From: Aquarana catesbeiana
Lineage: Eukaryota; Chordata; Amphibia; Anura; Ranidae
Length of the DNA: 64,000 nt
Reading direction: 5' to 3'
NCBI RefSeq assembly: GCF_042186555.1
Contig: NC_133336.1
Coordinates: 192,842,937-192,906,936 of the forward strand
Below, piece after piece: positions 1-10,363 of the stretch. A program made the position numbers and the translations under genes. A model generated the notes under the pieces. It was not told where the DNA came from and did not search any database. It was given only the letters and a program-made list of their open reading frames with translations. The first letter of the stretch is position 1. Each line of letters opens with the position of its first letter.

Positions 1-142
1 CAAAAAAAAGATCAAATTTTAGGTCTGTAAGGATTTAGTATCAACATGCTCTTCAAAACTGCTTCTGTGTTCTTTTTGGTTTTTATAGTTTTTTTTGTCA
101 ATTTTCTTTGACCAACTGTTGCATATAAAACAAGACACTCAC

Positions 143-285
143 TTCCTCTGCGGATGTTGAAGATCAGGCTTCCTTCAATGTGCGTGCAGCCAGTCAGTTC
201 TTTTGCCGTCTGAATGGAATCTATAGATTTAATCCCTACTTTGCACGTCTTTGGACAGAGGCCTTCACATTTGTGGCACACAATG
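143..285 (-). CDS. insrr: insulin receptor-related receptor, exon 4 (end of Cys-rich region, start of L2)
   Basis: This 143-nt exon encodes the last cysteine module of the furin-like region and the beginning of the second leucine-rich (L2) domain of an insulin-receptor-family receptor tyrosine kinase. Visible are CHKCEGLCPK, CKVGIKSIDSIQ and GCTHIEGSLIFNIR. The acceptor is a pyrimidine tract ending TTGCAG just before 285. The donor is GTGAGT starting at 142. It begins with the third base of a codon started in exon 3 and ends one base into a codon, the pattern expected for this family. The wording, especially CKVG and SIDSIQ, resembles INSRR rather than INSR (which has a different stretch here) or IGF1R; this comparison is from memory of the family. 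INSRR is a plasma-membrane receptor known as an alkaline-pH sensor. The next exon lies left of the window. Confidence 0.9.
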
Positions 286-623
286 CTGCAAGAGAACCAC
301 ACCATTATTTATGGATACATTTGAAATTGAATGAGTTCAACTGTACATAGTTATTTCTCTTTGTAACGTTGTACTTCTTTAAAGCTTACTCCATCTAAAA
401 CAGTTTTCAGTTTTTGATTACGAAGAGTTAACCCATCTAATCTTTTGAAGTAGGAACGATTCAGTCCCTAACAACCAGTGCCACCTTTACGCTCTCTAAC
501 TTATTCTAGCAGAAGGAAAGGTCAAACTGATTGGTTGCTGGTAGAGAAATAGTGATTACCGTATTTATCGGCGTTTAACACGCACTTTGTGGGTGCGTGT
601 TATACGCCGATCCCCGCTAATTG

Positions 624-1003
624 TGATCTATCGGAGCGATCGCCGCCGACATTTACATAGCGTGTAGTTTTAAATATGGCACCGCAGAGTTCGGAGGGAC
701 TCGGTGGAGCTGAACGAGCACCGCCGAGATCACAGTGACTGGGCGGAGCCGAGATACACATAGCCGAGTGTTCTCGGCTCTTTCCGGCGCCGCTCACAGT
801 CACGCCCAGTCCCGCTATTGGACCTGTGTTATGTCCATCATAGGGCGGGACTGGACGTGACTGTGAGCGGCATCGAGAAGAGCCGAGTACACTCAGCTAT
901 GTGTATCTCGGCTCCGCCCAGTCACCGAGTCCCCCTGAACTCCAAGGCGCCATATTTAAAACTACACGCTTTGTGTATGTTGGCGGCGATCTGTCCAAGG
1001 CAA
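624..1003. repeat. imperfect inverted repeat inside the 559-1826 element
   Basis: Left-arm pieces such as CGCTCACAGTCACG and TGGGCGGAGCCGAGATACACATAG reappear in reverse complement around 850-930, and CATTTACATAGCGTGTAGTTTTAAATATGGC has its partner at 945-985. The arms are roughly 160-200 bp around a short spacer near 830. Confidence 0.75.
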
Positions 1004-1029
1004 GCATGTAATGGACACTGGGGGCAAGG

Positions 1030-1650
1030 CTGCACTGACCACTGGGGCAAGGCTGCACTGGGGCAAAGCTGCACCGACAAGGCTGCACTGGGGCAAAGCT
1101 GCACCGACAAGGCTGCACTGGGGCAAAGCTGCACCGACAAGGCTGCACTGGGGCAAAGCTGCACCGACAAGGCTGCACCGACAAGGCTGCACTGGGGCAA
1201 AGCTGCACCGACAAGGCTGCACTGGGGCAAAGCTGCACCGACAAGGCTGCACTGGGGCAAAGCTGCACCGACAAGGCTGCACTGGGGCAAAGCTGCACCG
1301 ACAAGGCTGCACTGGGGCAAAGCTGCACCGACAAGGCTGCACTGGGGCAAAGCTGCACCGACAAGGCTGCACTGGGGCAAAGCTGCACCGACAAGGCTGC
1401 ACTGGGGCAAAGCTGCACCGACAAGGCTGCACTGGGGCAAAGCTGCACCGACAAGGCTGCACTGGGGCAAAGCTGCACCGACAAGGCTGCACTGGGGCAA
1501 AGCTGCACCGACAAGGCTGCACTGGGGCAAAGCTGCACCGACAAGGCTGCACTGGGGCAAAGCTGCACCGACAAGGCTGCACTGGGGCAAAGCTGCACCG
1601 ACAAGGCTGCACTGGGGCAAAGCTGCACCGACAAGGCTGCAATGGACACT
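1030..1650. repeat. 30-bp minisatellite, about 19 units
   Basis: The unit GGCTGCACTGGGGCAAAGCT plus GCACCGACAA is repeated nearly without change. One 15-bp partial unit interrupts it near 1171. Because 30 is a multiple of 3 and the unit has no stop in most frames, long apparent proteins arise on both strands (for example repeated TRLHWGKAAP or QPCRCSFAPV). These are by-products and not genes. Confidence 0.95.
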
Positions 1651-2075
1651 GGGGCAAGGCTGCACTGACAATGAAAAGGCTGCAATGAAACTGACAAGGC
1701 TGCAGTTGGACACTGATGAGGCTGCATTGATGGGCATTTAAATGTAAGTTTTTTTCCCTTAAACTTCCCCCCTAAACTTGGGGTGCGTGTTATACGCCGG
1801 CGCGTGTTATACGCCGATAAATACGGTACTCTTCAGTTACATATTTTATACATGAGGTCCCATAAGTTTCAGGTCCATTATAGTGTAAAGGAGTGCATGA
1901 ATCCACACAACAGAACAATGGTTCTGAATGCATTTATGCGTCTAAATTCTTTGTGAACAAGGTCAACATTGGACTCCAAGTTAGGAGTGGCTCTTAAAAG
2001 TAAGACAAGAAAACATGTCTAATAAGACAAAGAGTGTATCCATTTTTCTTCCTTTTATCTAGATCATATACCAAC

Positions 2076-2388
2076 CTGCTCTCATTCCTGGTGTATCCTG
2101 GTGGACACTCTGAAAGACAACGATTCTCATAAATGACAAACTTAGAAGACTCGCGTGGGTTCTCGGAGACTTTCCGCAGACTGGCGCAGTACTCTGATGT
2201 GATGCAACGCCAGCCCTCATACTCATATGTTTTGGCTGGACATGAAGGCAAGCACTGGTCTTTGAAGAAAAAATTTCGACATGCCACACAGGCCCGGCTG
2301 TCTCCAGTCTTACTACATCCTCCCAGACATTCACTGTGGCAACATTCCCCGGTACTGGTACAGGCAATCTCATTGCCACAATTACACA
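2076..2388 (-). CDS. insrr: insulin receptor-related receptor, exon 3 (furin-like Cys-rich region)
   Basis: A 313-nt exon encoding most of the extracellular cysteine-rich region that links L1 to L2. Readable motifs are GECCHSECLGGCS, ACVACRNFFF, YEGWRCITSEYCASL and CLSECPPGYTRNES, with regularly spaced cysteines. The acceptor is TTTCTATTTCAG ending at 2389. The last codon splits after two bases at 2076 and is completed by exon 4 to a serine. The donor reads GTTGGT, weaker than consensus. Reading on past it gives VYDLDKRKK and is clearly non-homologous, so the junction is well placed. The motif RC.T.E.CASL favours INSRR over INSR and IGF1R. A potential N-glycosylation sequon (NES) sits near the end. 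Confidence 0.93.
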
Positions 2389-2839
2389 CTGAAATAGAAA
2401 GAAGACAAGTTAGACAAGGTGCAAAGAACTCAAGAAAAGACATGCTTAGACATCAGGCAGAATTACAGATCAACTGCACATCATCTGAAGTCAAATTAAC
2501 TCGGGAGTAATAGCATAAATGTTGAGTGGTTCTTTCTTTTTGGTACTTCTCTTGTGCAGCTTGATACCCCACTAGTTCTAGGATTATGGCCACTGACATG
2601 CATAAAGTCTAAAATTTTCAAGTCATTCTACTGATTTAGACATGCCAAACAAGGTACTCACTTCATGAAGGTTTGTGGTCCCAGAGACCTTTAAAAGATA
2701 GAAGGTACACCTACATCCTCAGAACCCTAAACATGAAACTGGCTTTTGTTAAAGAATAAAAGTGACATCTAGGAAAAATGGAAAATACTTTAATAATATA
2801 CAGTAAATAATAAAAAAAGAGGCATTAGATGCAAATATG

Positions 2840-3620
2840 GACATGTATGCAGGTGCAGTTAGTCACTTTGCCACTAGGTAACTCTGTACCAGAATAGTGT
2901 CTGGTACAGCAGGTAGTGACAAAAGGCCCATTTTGAGTAGAGCTCTGTCACAGTGATGCCAGGGGTGAGTCAGCACCCATATATAAGCTAGTTGGGGAGG
3001 AGCACACACTCTGGGGGGCATGGGAGCCACACACTCCACACCTGTGAGCATGTAATCTACACACGTGGGCCCTGGTCAGGGCAGGAGGCTGGGAGGAGTG
3101 GACCTATATGCAGGAGGAGCTAGCTGTAGTCATTCTGTCTCTTATAAAGGTGGGGGCTAGGTCAGATTGCAAAAGGCCTATAGGCCAGGCTGGAGAACCC
3201 TGTATGAAGCTTCCTCCCTGGAGGGTTTCCGGAAGAGGTGTATCCAGCTAGGGGGTGTCTTCAGGAAGCACAGCCTTGTGAGTACTTATGACCCTGGGAA
3301 GAGGCAAGACTACAGGGAGATGGCTGTGAGGTGCTGCATGTGCCTTCACTTGAGACTACTGCGGACTGTCCATTTAATGCAATTGACCGGGTACGCCAAG
3401 TGACTCTTGATTGTACGTCCTTATGATGTGATCATCTTGCCATTCCCTGAACACCACTAGTAAAGTGCAGTGAAGTTATATTGTGTTGACATTCCTTTTT
3501 GAAGGAGCCAAAAGGTCTATGGCCTGGAGATGTCATGAAGAGGCCTACAGCCAGGGGCAGGGCACAAAATGGCACAGGGGTCAGCCTCAACAGGTACTGT
3601 AGAACAGTGTTCTAGCAGGG
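2840..3620 (+). other. unclassified intronic segment, possible LTR relic
   Basis: GC-richer than its surroundings, with two TATA-like strings (CATATATAAGC near 2978 and TCTTATAAAGG near 3138). No tRNA primer site, polypurine tract or TG...CA ends could be fixed, and no coding sequence is recognised. A solo LTR is one possibility and remains a guess. Confidence 0.25.
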
Positions 3621-3791
3621 CTGGAGCAGGTGTAGGGCCTTGTGCTTAGATGCCAAAACAAGCCACCTGCAAAGCCCCTCTTACAGATGCATAGCAGACA
3701 TCCTTCTACATTTTTGAAAAAGCCTGTCATCCAGACAATAACGAAAAACTAAATTTTGGCTGTAACGGATCTCTATTTTTTTTACCTAGAC

Positions 3792-3938
3792 CAGGGGTCT
3801 CCAGACTATGGCCCTCCAGTTGTTCAGGAACTACAATTCCCAATCATACCTAGTCATGTCTGAATGTCAGAGTTTTACAATGCCTCATGGGACGTGTAGT
3901 TCCGCAACAGCTGGAGGGCCGTAGTTTGGAGATCCCTG
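3792..3938. mobile_element. hAT-type MITE, 147 bp
   Basis: Begins CAGGGGTCTCCAGACTATGG and ends in the near inverse (TAGTTTGGAGATCCCTG). It is flanked by a perfect 8-bp duplication, ACCTAGAC (3784-3791 and 3939-3946). An 8-bp duplication with CAG...CTG ends is the hAT signature. It has no coding capacity. Confidence 0.88.
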
Positions 3939-4676
3939 ACCTAGACTAAAGTCTTGCTTTTGTAGGTCATATTAGTAAGTGGCCACATTTCCTTACAGGC
4001 TTAATTTGACCACAAATTCATACCACTGTTAAAGCATAGGCCTTTAACTAAGAGGACCTTTGATGTGGATAAAAAATTGAAGGTCTTTTGACAAGTACAC
4101 ACAATCAAGATATACTTTGTCATGGTACCGCAATACCGTACGTGTAGGTCTCAGTCAATGAATTAGATTTCGGTGTTTAAACATTGACACAAGTTGAGCA
4201 AACGAAGCAAGAGGAGCAGAAATGCTGTGTCATAATAAGCAGATTCCTCTGTTTCTGAGAAAGTTATCCAGACAGCCAGGAGGCATAGAACCTAGAGCCG
4301 AAGAAGAATACTGTTCCTGAAAGACGAAACAGGTTGGCAAAAGAACAAGCATGGCAAACATTTTGTTCTCTGCCCGTGGGCAGTCATCGTTCTTTATGTG
4401 TTTGCAAGCCAAACATGACCAATAAATGTATCCCAACATACAAGACTTTGGCTGCCTAATGTGCTGAAGGGATCCAAAATCTTTTCCCAGATGAACAAGT
4501 TTTGTTGTGGTTTCAAACTTGCTTTGTGGACGATTAGTAAAATGATGTATAAAAATGTTGCAATACCACTGGAGACCTTTGTTCTACTTTCTGAGGCGCA
4601 GAACAAAAAAAACAAAAAAAACAAAAAAAAAAAAAAAAAACCTTAGTTAGACTTACCGGTGACGGTATTTCTACGA

Positions 4677-4780
4677 GCCTTTCAGGACAGCACCTTGGAG
4701 AGCGTAGCTCCACCTCTTAGACAGGAAACACTGCGTGACAACGCCCCTTTAAAAAGCAGCTGCTTCCACCATGCCATCAG
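4677..4780. repeat. DIRS terminal inverted repeat, left (element 3' end)
   Basis: The 104-bp stretch starting GCCTTTCAGGACAGCACCTT and ending CCACCATGCCATCAG is the near-exact reverse complement of 9908-10011. Outside it, 4641-4676 is a unique extension (CCTTAGTTAGACTTACCGG...) that is mirrored in the internal complementary region. Confidence 0.93.
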
Positions 4781-4883
4781 TTGTTACCGAGAAATCCTCC
4801 GACATGCTGGAAAATATAATCAGACAATTACCAGGTCCTATAATTATACTTTACATATGATAACCAAGGGAGGGAAGTAGGCT

Positions 4884-4973
4884 GCTGTCCTGAAAGGCTC
4901 GTAGAAATACCGTCACCGGTAAGTCTAACTAAGGTTTTCTCCCTTCGCCTTTCAGGACAGCACCTTGGAGAGG
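4884..4973. repeat. DIRS internal complementary region (ICR)
   Basis: Positions 4884-4934 are the reverse complement of the extreme left end of the element (GCTGTCCTGAAAGGCTCGTA ... TAACTAAGG). Positions 4935-4973 are the reverse complement of the extreme right end (TTTTCTCCCTTCGCC ...). The two complements are fused head to tail. This is the arrangement described for DIRS1, thought to template formation of a circular DNA intermediate by bridging the ends. Confidence 0.93.
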
Positions 4974-4991
4974 ATAACCGAGAAACTTACT

Positions 4992-6130
4992 TCAGGGTGG
5001 GACTACTGCCTGCAAAACCTTCCTACCAAATGATTGGTCCGAGGCTGATAGTAGATCCAAGCGGTAGTGCCTTATGAAGGTCGAAAAACTGGACCATGTG
5101 GCAGCCTTGCAGATTTGCTCAGGAGATGCCCCAGCCCTTTCTGCCCATGATGCCGCCACTGCTCGAGTAGAATGAGGTAATACCCCTTCCGGAGGTTCCA
5201 GACCCAAAGATATGTATGCCTCTTTGATGGCCTGCTTTAACCATCTTCCAAGGGTGCTTTTGGAAGCTTTACCTCCTTTGTGAGTACAAAGAGTGAGGAT
5301 GACTTTCTGATTTCCTTTGTTCTTTCCAGATATTTAAGCAGGCACCTCCTGACATCAAGGGTATGGAAAGCTTCTTCTCCTGCTCCCGAAGGTAAAGGAC
5401 AAAAAGTAGGGAGAATGATTTCCTGTGTACGGTGAAAAACTGAAGCCACCTTTGGTAGAAATGCTGGATCCGTCCTTAAGACTACCCTATCCTGTAGACA
5501 TCTCATGAAGGGCTCTTTAATTGAAAGGGCTTGTAACTCACTAATTCTACGTGCGGAAGTTACTGCTACCAATAAAATAGTCTTTAACGTCAAGAAACGT
5601 AATGATGCTTCTTCTATGGGTTCAAACGGTGCCATAGTTAGACCCTGAAGAACTAAAGATAAATCCCATTTGGGAAAACTAACAACAGGTCTAGGCTTTA
5701 CTTTTGCCATTGCCCTAAAAAATCTGATTATTAAAAGGTTCCCCTGACAGGGTTCTTTCCAAAAAAACTGATAAAGCAGCTACCTGCGTCTTGAGCGTAC
5801 TTGCTGCTAACCCCTTCTCCAATCCCTCTTGAAGAAATTCCAAAACTGAAAATGTGGTACGAAAATCAAAGTTTTTACTGGAACACCAAGAATTATAGAT
5901 CTTCCAGACTTTAAAGTAAATGTCTCTCGTCACTTTTTTTCTACTTGCAAGAAGGGTAGAAATAAGCCTCTCTGATAAACCCTTTCGTCTTAAGATTTGT
6001 TCTTCAGAAACCAAGCTGTTAGTTTGAGGTAAGCTGGATCTGGATGGAGAATTCGGCCCTGACTCAACAGGTCTGTCCTGATTGGTAATCTCCAAGCAGG
6101 TTTCACTGAGAGGTTCATCAAGGTTGAAAA
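4992..6130 (-). pseudogene. DIRS tyrosine recombinase (frameshifted)
   Basis: Three pieces in sequence order. 5715-6130 encodes an N-terminal core-binding-like domain (SERLISTLLASRKKVTRDIY ... STLKTQVAALSVFLERTL). 5237-5710 has the first catalytic arginine region (SARRISELQAL). 4992-5230 has the HxxR box (HSTRAVAASWAE) and a downstream HYRLDLL tyrosine. The first break is at a run of T near 5720 and the second near 5290. The recombinase would integrate the circular DIRS DNA. Two breaks in one gene argue this copy is inactive, unless they are sequence errors in homopolymers. Confidence 0.88.
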
Positions 6131-8077
6131 CCAGGGTCTTTTTGGCCAATAAGGAGCTATTAATATTAGCTCCGTGGACTCCAATCTGAATTTGGCTAAC
6201 ACCTTTGGTATCAGTTGGAACGGGGGAAAAGCGTAGGACAGATGGAAGTCCCATTTGTGAGCTAACGCATCTACTCCGAGAGCTTGATCCTGTCTCTGAA
6301 GAGAGAAGAAGACTGGTATTTTTGCATTTTCCTCTTTTGCAAAGAGGTCCACTTGGGGATGACCCCAACTCTTGGAAATCTTTTCGAATAATTCCTGATT
6401 GAGAGACCACTCTGCTTCCCTTATTTCTTTCCTGCTGAGGAGATCTGCTAAGGTGTTTTCCGTCCCCTTTAGATGGACTGCTGATAGAGAGGCCACATTG
6501 TTCTCTGCCCATCTTAGGATCTGATGCGCTAGACCCATTAGGGTTTTGCTTTTTGTGCCCCCTTGCTTTGTTAAATATAATACTGTCGTCATATTGTCTG
6601 ACAATATTTGGACATGTTGATTCACTAGAAATTCCTGGAGGGAGAGGAGGCTTAAGTGAACAGCCTTTAACTCTCTCCAATTTGAAGATCTTCTTGCTTC
6701 TGGTTTGGTCCAAACTCCCTGAACCGTTTTTTCTTCCAGGTGAGCTCCCCATCCCCAGGCGCTGGCATCTGTAGTCAGCCTTCTGGTTACCGGAAAGACC
6801 CAAGGAAGCCCTTTTGAAACGTTTCCTAGGTTCCTCCACCACCAGAGAGACCTTTTTGCTCTTGCCCCCAAGTTGAATTTCTTCTCCAGAGGTTCCTGGT
6901 ATGACCAATTCATCAGGATATCCGATTGCAGAGGACGGGAATGCAATCTGGCCCACTGTACCGAAGGAATTGCTGCTGTCAACAGACCCAGAGCCGACAT
7001 GGCTTGTCTTACAGAGATCTCTGCGTTGGATTGAAGTGTTATCAGGGTCAACTGCATCTTCTCTATTTTCTCCTGGGGTAGAAAAATTTTCTGTTCTATC
7101 GAGTCTATTTCGTACCCCAGAAACCTTACCCTTTGAGATGGAATTAAGTTTGACTTCTGAAGATTGAGAAGCCATCCCAAACCTCTTAAATGTGTTTGAA
7201 CTGTCTGTAGGTTGACCTCTACTTGACCCCTTGAGTCTGCAAACAGTAGCAGATCGTCCAAATAGGGTACTATTGAAATCCCCTTCAGTCTCAGGGGCTC
7301 CAAAGATTCCGCCATCACTTTTGTGAATACCCTGGGAGAAGAGGAAAGACCGAAAGGCAGAGCCCGAAACTGCAGGTGCCAAATCTCCCCTTCCCCCAGA
7401 TTGACTGCAAGACGCAGGAACCTTTGTGATGGGGGCGCTATTGGTATATGGAGATAGGCATCTCTCAAATCGATGGAAGCCATATGACATTTGGGGGTTA
7501 GCAAATTCCTTACTGAGAAAATCGTATCCATCCTGAATTTTTTGTATTTTATGGATCGATTTAGAACCTTTAAATTGAGAATCAGGCGGAACTTTCCTGA
7601 TGGCTTTTTGACCATAAAAATGTGGGAGTAAAACCCCTTCCCCTCTTGATCTTTCGGAACCTGGGAAATGACCTTCTGTTGCATCAGTTCCTGTAACAGA
7701 GACTTCATGGCCAGAGCCTTTTCCCGATCCTTTGGCAGGTTTGTGATGTAAAACCGACTTGGGGGGCTTTGTGAGAATTCCAATTGATAACCCTTTTTGA
7801 TTAACCCCAGAACAAAAGGACTCTTTGTTGTTTTTTCCCAGATTGGTAAAAAGTCCTGTAGTCTCCCCCCTACTAGATGGTCATTGTTTTTTAGGGGTTT
7901 GTTCTGGGGTTCTAAAGAGTACCCCACCTCTACCTCTTCCTCTCTGAGAAGACCAGGGTCTCTTCTGTGTGTGGTCCTTTTCCTTATCGGTTTGTCGAAA
8001 AGGACGAAAATTTTTCCTCTGCTGTACCGTTTTCTTCTTCTGTGGGAAAGCTTTCTTCTTGTCTGCTGTCCTGTCAA
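5990..8077 (-). CDS. DIRS reverse transcriptase / RNase H
   Basis: A 695-codon open frame. The reverse transcriptase shows GKFRLILNLKVLN, the palm signature YLDDLLLFADS and FLGYEIDS. It is followed by an RNase H domain with TDASAWGWGAHL, NWRELKAVHLSL and ILSDNMTTV, which supply the usual acidic residues (D, E, D). The arrangement is typical of DIRS/Pao-type polymerases. The open frame reaches 8077 without a clear initiating ATG and overlaps the gag frame, so expression may need a frameshift, reinitiation or splicing. All catalytic motifs look intact. Confidence 0.92.
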   Translation of the reverse strand: MTGQQTRRKLSHRRRKRYSRGKIFVLFDKPIRKRTTHRRDPGLLREEEVEVGYSLEPQNKPLKNNDHLVGGRLQDFLPIWEKTTKSPFVLGLIKKGYQLEFSQSPPSRFYITNLPKDREKALAMKSLLQELMQQKVISQVPKDQEGKGFYSHIFMVKKPSGKFRLILNLKVLNRSIKYKKFRMDTIFSVRNLLTPKCHMASIDLRDAYLHIPIAPPSQRFLRLAVNLGEGEIWHLQFRALPFGLSSSPRVFTKVMAESLEPLRLKGISIVPYLDDLLLFADSRGQVEVNLQTVQTHLRGLGWLLNLQKSNLIPSQRVRFLGYEIDSIEQKIFLPQEKIEKMQLTLITLQSNAEISVRQAMSALGLLTAAIPSVQWARLHSRPLQSDILMNWSYQEPLEKKFNLGARAKRSLWWWRNLGNVSKGLPWVFPVTRRLTTDASAWGWGAHLEEKTVQGVWTKPEARRSSNWRELKAVHLSLLSLQEFLVNQHVQILSDNMTTVLYLTKQGGTKSKTLMGLAHQILRWAENNVASLSAVHLKGTENTLADLLSRKEIREAEWSLNQELFEKISKSWGHPQVDLFAKEENAKIPVFFSLQRQDQALGVDALAHKWDFHLSYAFPPFQLIPKVLAKFRLESTELILIAPYWPKRPWFSTLMNLSVKPAWRLPIRTDLLSQGRILHPDPAYLKLTAWFLKNKS

Positions 8078-9461
8078 GGACAGTCTCTAGTTCTGGCCCA
8101 AACATCAGGTCTCCTGAAAAGGGAATTCCGCACAGTTTTACTTTAGAAGCTGAATCCCCTGACCAGGTCTTTAGCCAGAGTGCTCTTCTTGCTGAGTTAA
8201 CAAGCGCAGAGGACCTGGCTGACATCCTGATAGATTCTGCAGAGGCATCTGCCATATATTTTACTGCCTTAAGCAGGGTAGGGAAGGACTCCAATAAGTC
8301 CTTTCTGGAGGTACCTGCCACAACATGATTTTTAAGTTGCTCTAACCAGCACTCCAGATTCCTAGCCACAACCGTAGCCGCCATTGCTGGCTTAAGATTA
8401 GCTAGAGATGAGTCCCAGGCTTTCTTCAGTAGCCCATCTGCCCTCTTATCCATAGCATCTTTGAGAATACCCATGTCCTCAAAAGCTAAATCAGTCTTCC
8501 TAGATACTTGAGAAAAGGCAGCGTCTATTTTTGGTTTTTTATTCCACAATAGTTCCTCATTCTCCTCAAAAGGAAACCTCCTTTTGAGGGTTTTAGAAAA
8601 AAACTGTCCTCTCTCTGGGTTCTTCCATTCCTTTTTAATAGTGTCTGTTAACACTTTATGCACAGGGAACACCCTGTGTTTAATTTCCTCCAGCCCCAGG
8701 TACATCTTATCATGCACAGACAGCTGAGCCTTTTCTTCCTGGATCTCCAGGGTAGTATAAATTGCCTTGAGTAATTCATCCACCTCCTCAAGTGACAGCT
8801 TATATCTAGATGATCTTGACTCTTCTTCCACCTCCTCCTCCTCAGAATCAATGGTTGAGGGTGGAATGCTTTCCCTTTCCTCCTTCGACTCACTTTCCAC
8901 CTGTCTGGAAGTGGACTGAGGGAAACTGGAGTGAGAACTCTGCTCTTGGCTGGAACTCTGGCCGTGCTTTACAAGGGAACGCACTGTCCCTAGGGCCTCT
9001 GCTAACTCCTTCCTCACAGAAGATAAGAGCTCTTTGCACTCTTGTGAGGATTCTTCTTTTACTAAATCCACAATGCAGGATTTGCACAGTGGTTTGGGCC
9101 AAGAGTCCCTTAAAGGATTTTTGCATGAGGGGCACTTTCTCCCTGTTCTCTCTGATTTGGCAGTAGCTTTCTGAAACAGAGAAACAAGAAAAAACCCAGG
9201 TCCTTTAGAACTAAGGCTTCAGAGAAAAGTAGTACCTCCAGCCAACACCCTAAGTGCCCAGAGTCTCACTCCTTTGCTGAACTGCTAATGGAAACTGTTA
9301 CCCCATAGCAGACAGCAGCAGGTTTTGAATAACCACATCAAAGATAAAACACCCAGTGATATAAAAGGAAAGAGGTGCCACCGCACCTCTCCTACCTGGG
9401 CCTGGCCGGGAACCTGGGCGCCTGCATCCGCCATTGCTGCTGACGATTCCGCTGTCTCCAT
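7881..9461 (-). CDS. DIRS gag-like ORF, probably two exons
   Basis: The main exon (7881-9170) is open throughout and encodes an acidic, serine/glutamate-rich protein with basic C-terminal patches. Its frame near 9071 has no ATG. Followed upstream it reads CPSCKNPLRDSWPKPLCKSC, a four-cysteine zinc-ribbon-like motif, up to a strong acceptor (TTTCTCTGTTTCAG) at 9171. An upstream ATG at 9461 begins METAESSAAMADAG and runs 22 codons to a donor CAG|GTAGGAG at 9396/9395. Joining the two keeps frame exactly, with an intron of 225 nt. The splice is an inference from sequence. The likely role is a nucleic-acid-binding structural protein of the retrotransposon. It overlaps the RT frame by about 200 nt. 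Confidence 0.75.
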
Positions 9462-9907
9462 AGTGCAATCCGCAGCTGCTGCACTGTGTACTAGGCTCCA
9501 TGTGCCAAACAAAAGGAAGTCCCGGCCAGAGGACCCGCCCCTTCCTCCTGCGTTCCAGCAGCAGGAACCAATCGCTGCTACGCCCCGCCGGAAGTATCCG
9601 CCCACCGGAACTGACATCACCTGCTGTCCGGGATTCGGCGCCGCCATGCAGAGGCCTGGCATGGACGCTCTTACTGAGCACAACCGCGGCCCCCCGAACA
9701 CCCCGGGTGGAAAACTTCCGGCAGACCATTACTCCTGTGAGCCGGAGAAGGAAAGGACACCGGAGCACCCTCCTCACGTAAGGGAAGGAGCTGGGTTGGT
9801 CTGAGTACCCAAACGTGGAGGTCCTGCCAAAACCCTCTCCTTGGAGAGAGCGCAGCCCCTCTGGTTCCCCAAGCAGTGCTTCCACCATGGCGGAGGAAAC
9901 ACTAAAA

Positions 9908-10011
9908 CTGATGGCATGGTGGAAGCAGCTGCTTTTTAAAGGGGCGTTGTCACGCAGTGTTTCCTGTCTAAGAGGTGGAGCTACGCTCTCCAAGGTGCTG
10001 TCCTGAAAGGC
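9908..10011. repeat. DIRS terminal inverted repeat, right (element 5' end)
   Basis: Partner of 4677-4780. It is followed by the unique outer extension CGAAGGGAGAAAA, also mirrored in the internal complementary region. As the upstream end of the coding strand it probably holds the promoter; no clear TATA box was identified. Confidence 0.93.
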
Positions 10012-10363
10012 GAAGGGAGAAAAAAAAAGATTCTCTTTGCATGTCCCAGCTGGCCAAGTTGGAGGAACCCCAAATCTGTTATGCCCAGAAAGAATGGGTT
10101 TGCACAGATTGGATTGTCCACACACGAGTATGCCTATAGCTGATTGATACAGGTTACAGTCTAATTAAACAACGTTCTTTGGGTCTACCAAAAATTACAT
10201 GGAGTGAAGGCCTGCCTAATCCAATACAAATCAAAGGGATTTTTCAGATAGGCATTTCAAAGTTTCAAACATTTCAAAGTTTCGGTAAATCTAATAAAGC
10301 TTGCCAAGCACATTACAATCTGATTGTACCATCGCTATTAGATTAAAACACATCTGCGTAGAG

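Larger units (their letters stand above)
559..1826. mobile_element. TA-flanked non-autonomous DNA element with internal minisatellite
   Basis: Terminal inverted repeats CCGTATTTATCGGCGT (559) and ACGCCGATAAATACGG (to 1826) are flanked on both sides by TA. GCGTGTTATACGCCG also recurs near both ends. Inside are an imperfect inverted repeat (about 624-826 against 838-1003) and a 30-bp tandem array. No transposase is present. TA duplication is compatible with Tc1/mariner-like mobilisation, but the superfamily is not established. Confidence 0.7.
286..2075 (-). other. insrr: insrr intron 3
   Basis: This 1790-nt intron lies between exons 3 and 4, with donor GTTGGT at its 5' end and TTGCAG at its 3' end. 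Most of it is the DNA element at 559-1826. The remaining flanks (286-556 and 1829-2075) show no gene or recognised repeat. Confidence 0.85.
4641..10024 (-). mobile_element. DIRS-type tyrosine-recombinase retrotransposon
   Basis: About 5.4 kb, transcribed leftwards. It carries gag-like, RT/RNase H and tyrosine recombinase genes, 104-bp terminal inverted repeats (4677-4780 and 9908-10011) and an internal complementary region at 4884-4973. DIRS elements lack LTR-style target duplications and integrate with a recombinase, and none is seen here. The gag and RT frames are open. The recombinase is split by frame breaks, so this copy is probably not fully autonomous. Confidence 0.93.

Noticed and set aside
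818..1741. Long open frames of 225-307 codons on both strands
   Set aside because: They are produced by a 30-bp tandem repeat whose length is a multiple of three. No conserved domain and no splice context.
9298..10125. 275-codon minus-strand frame at the DIRS 5' end
   Set aside because: It runs through the terminal inverted repeat and, in another frame than gag, through the proposed exon and intron. No domain supports it.
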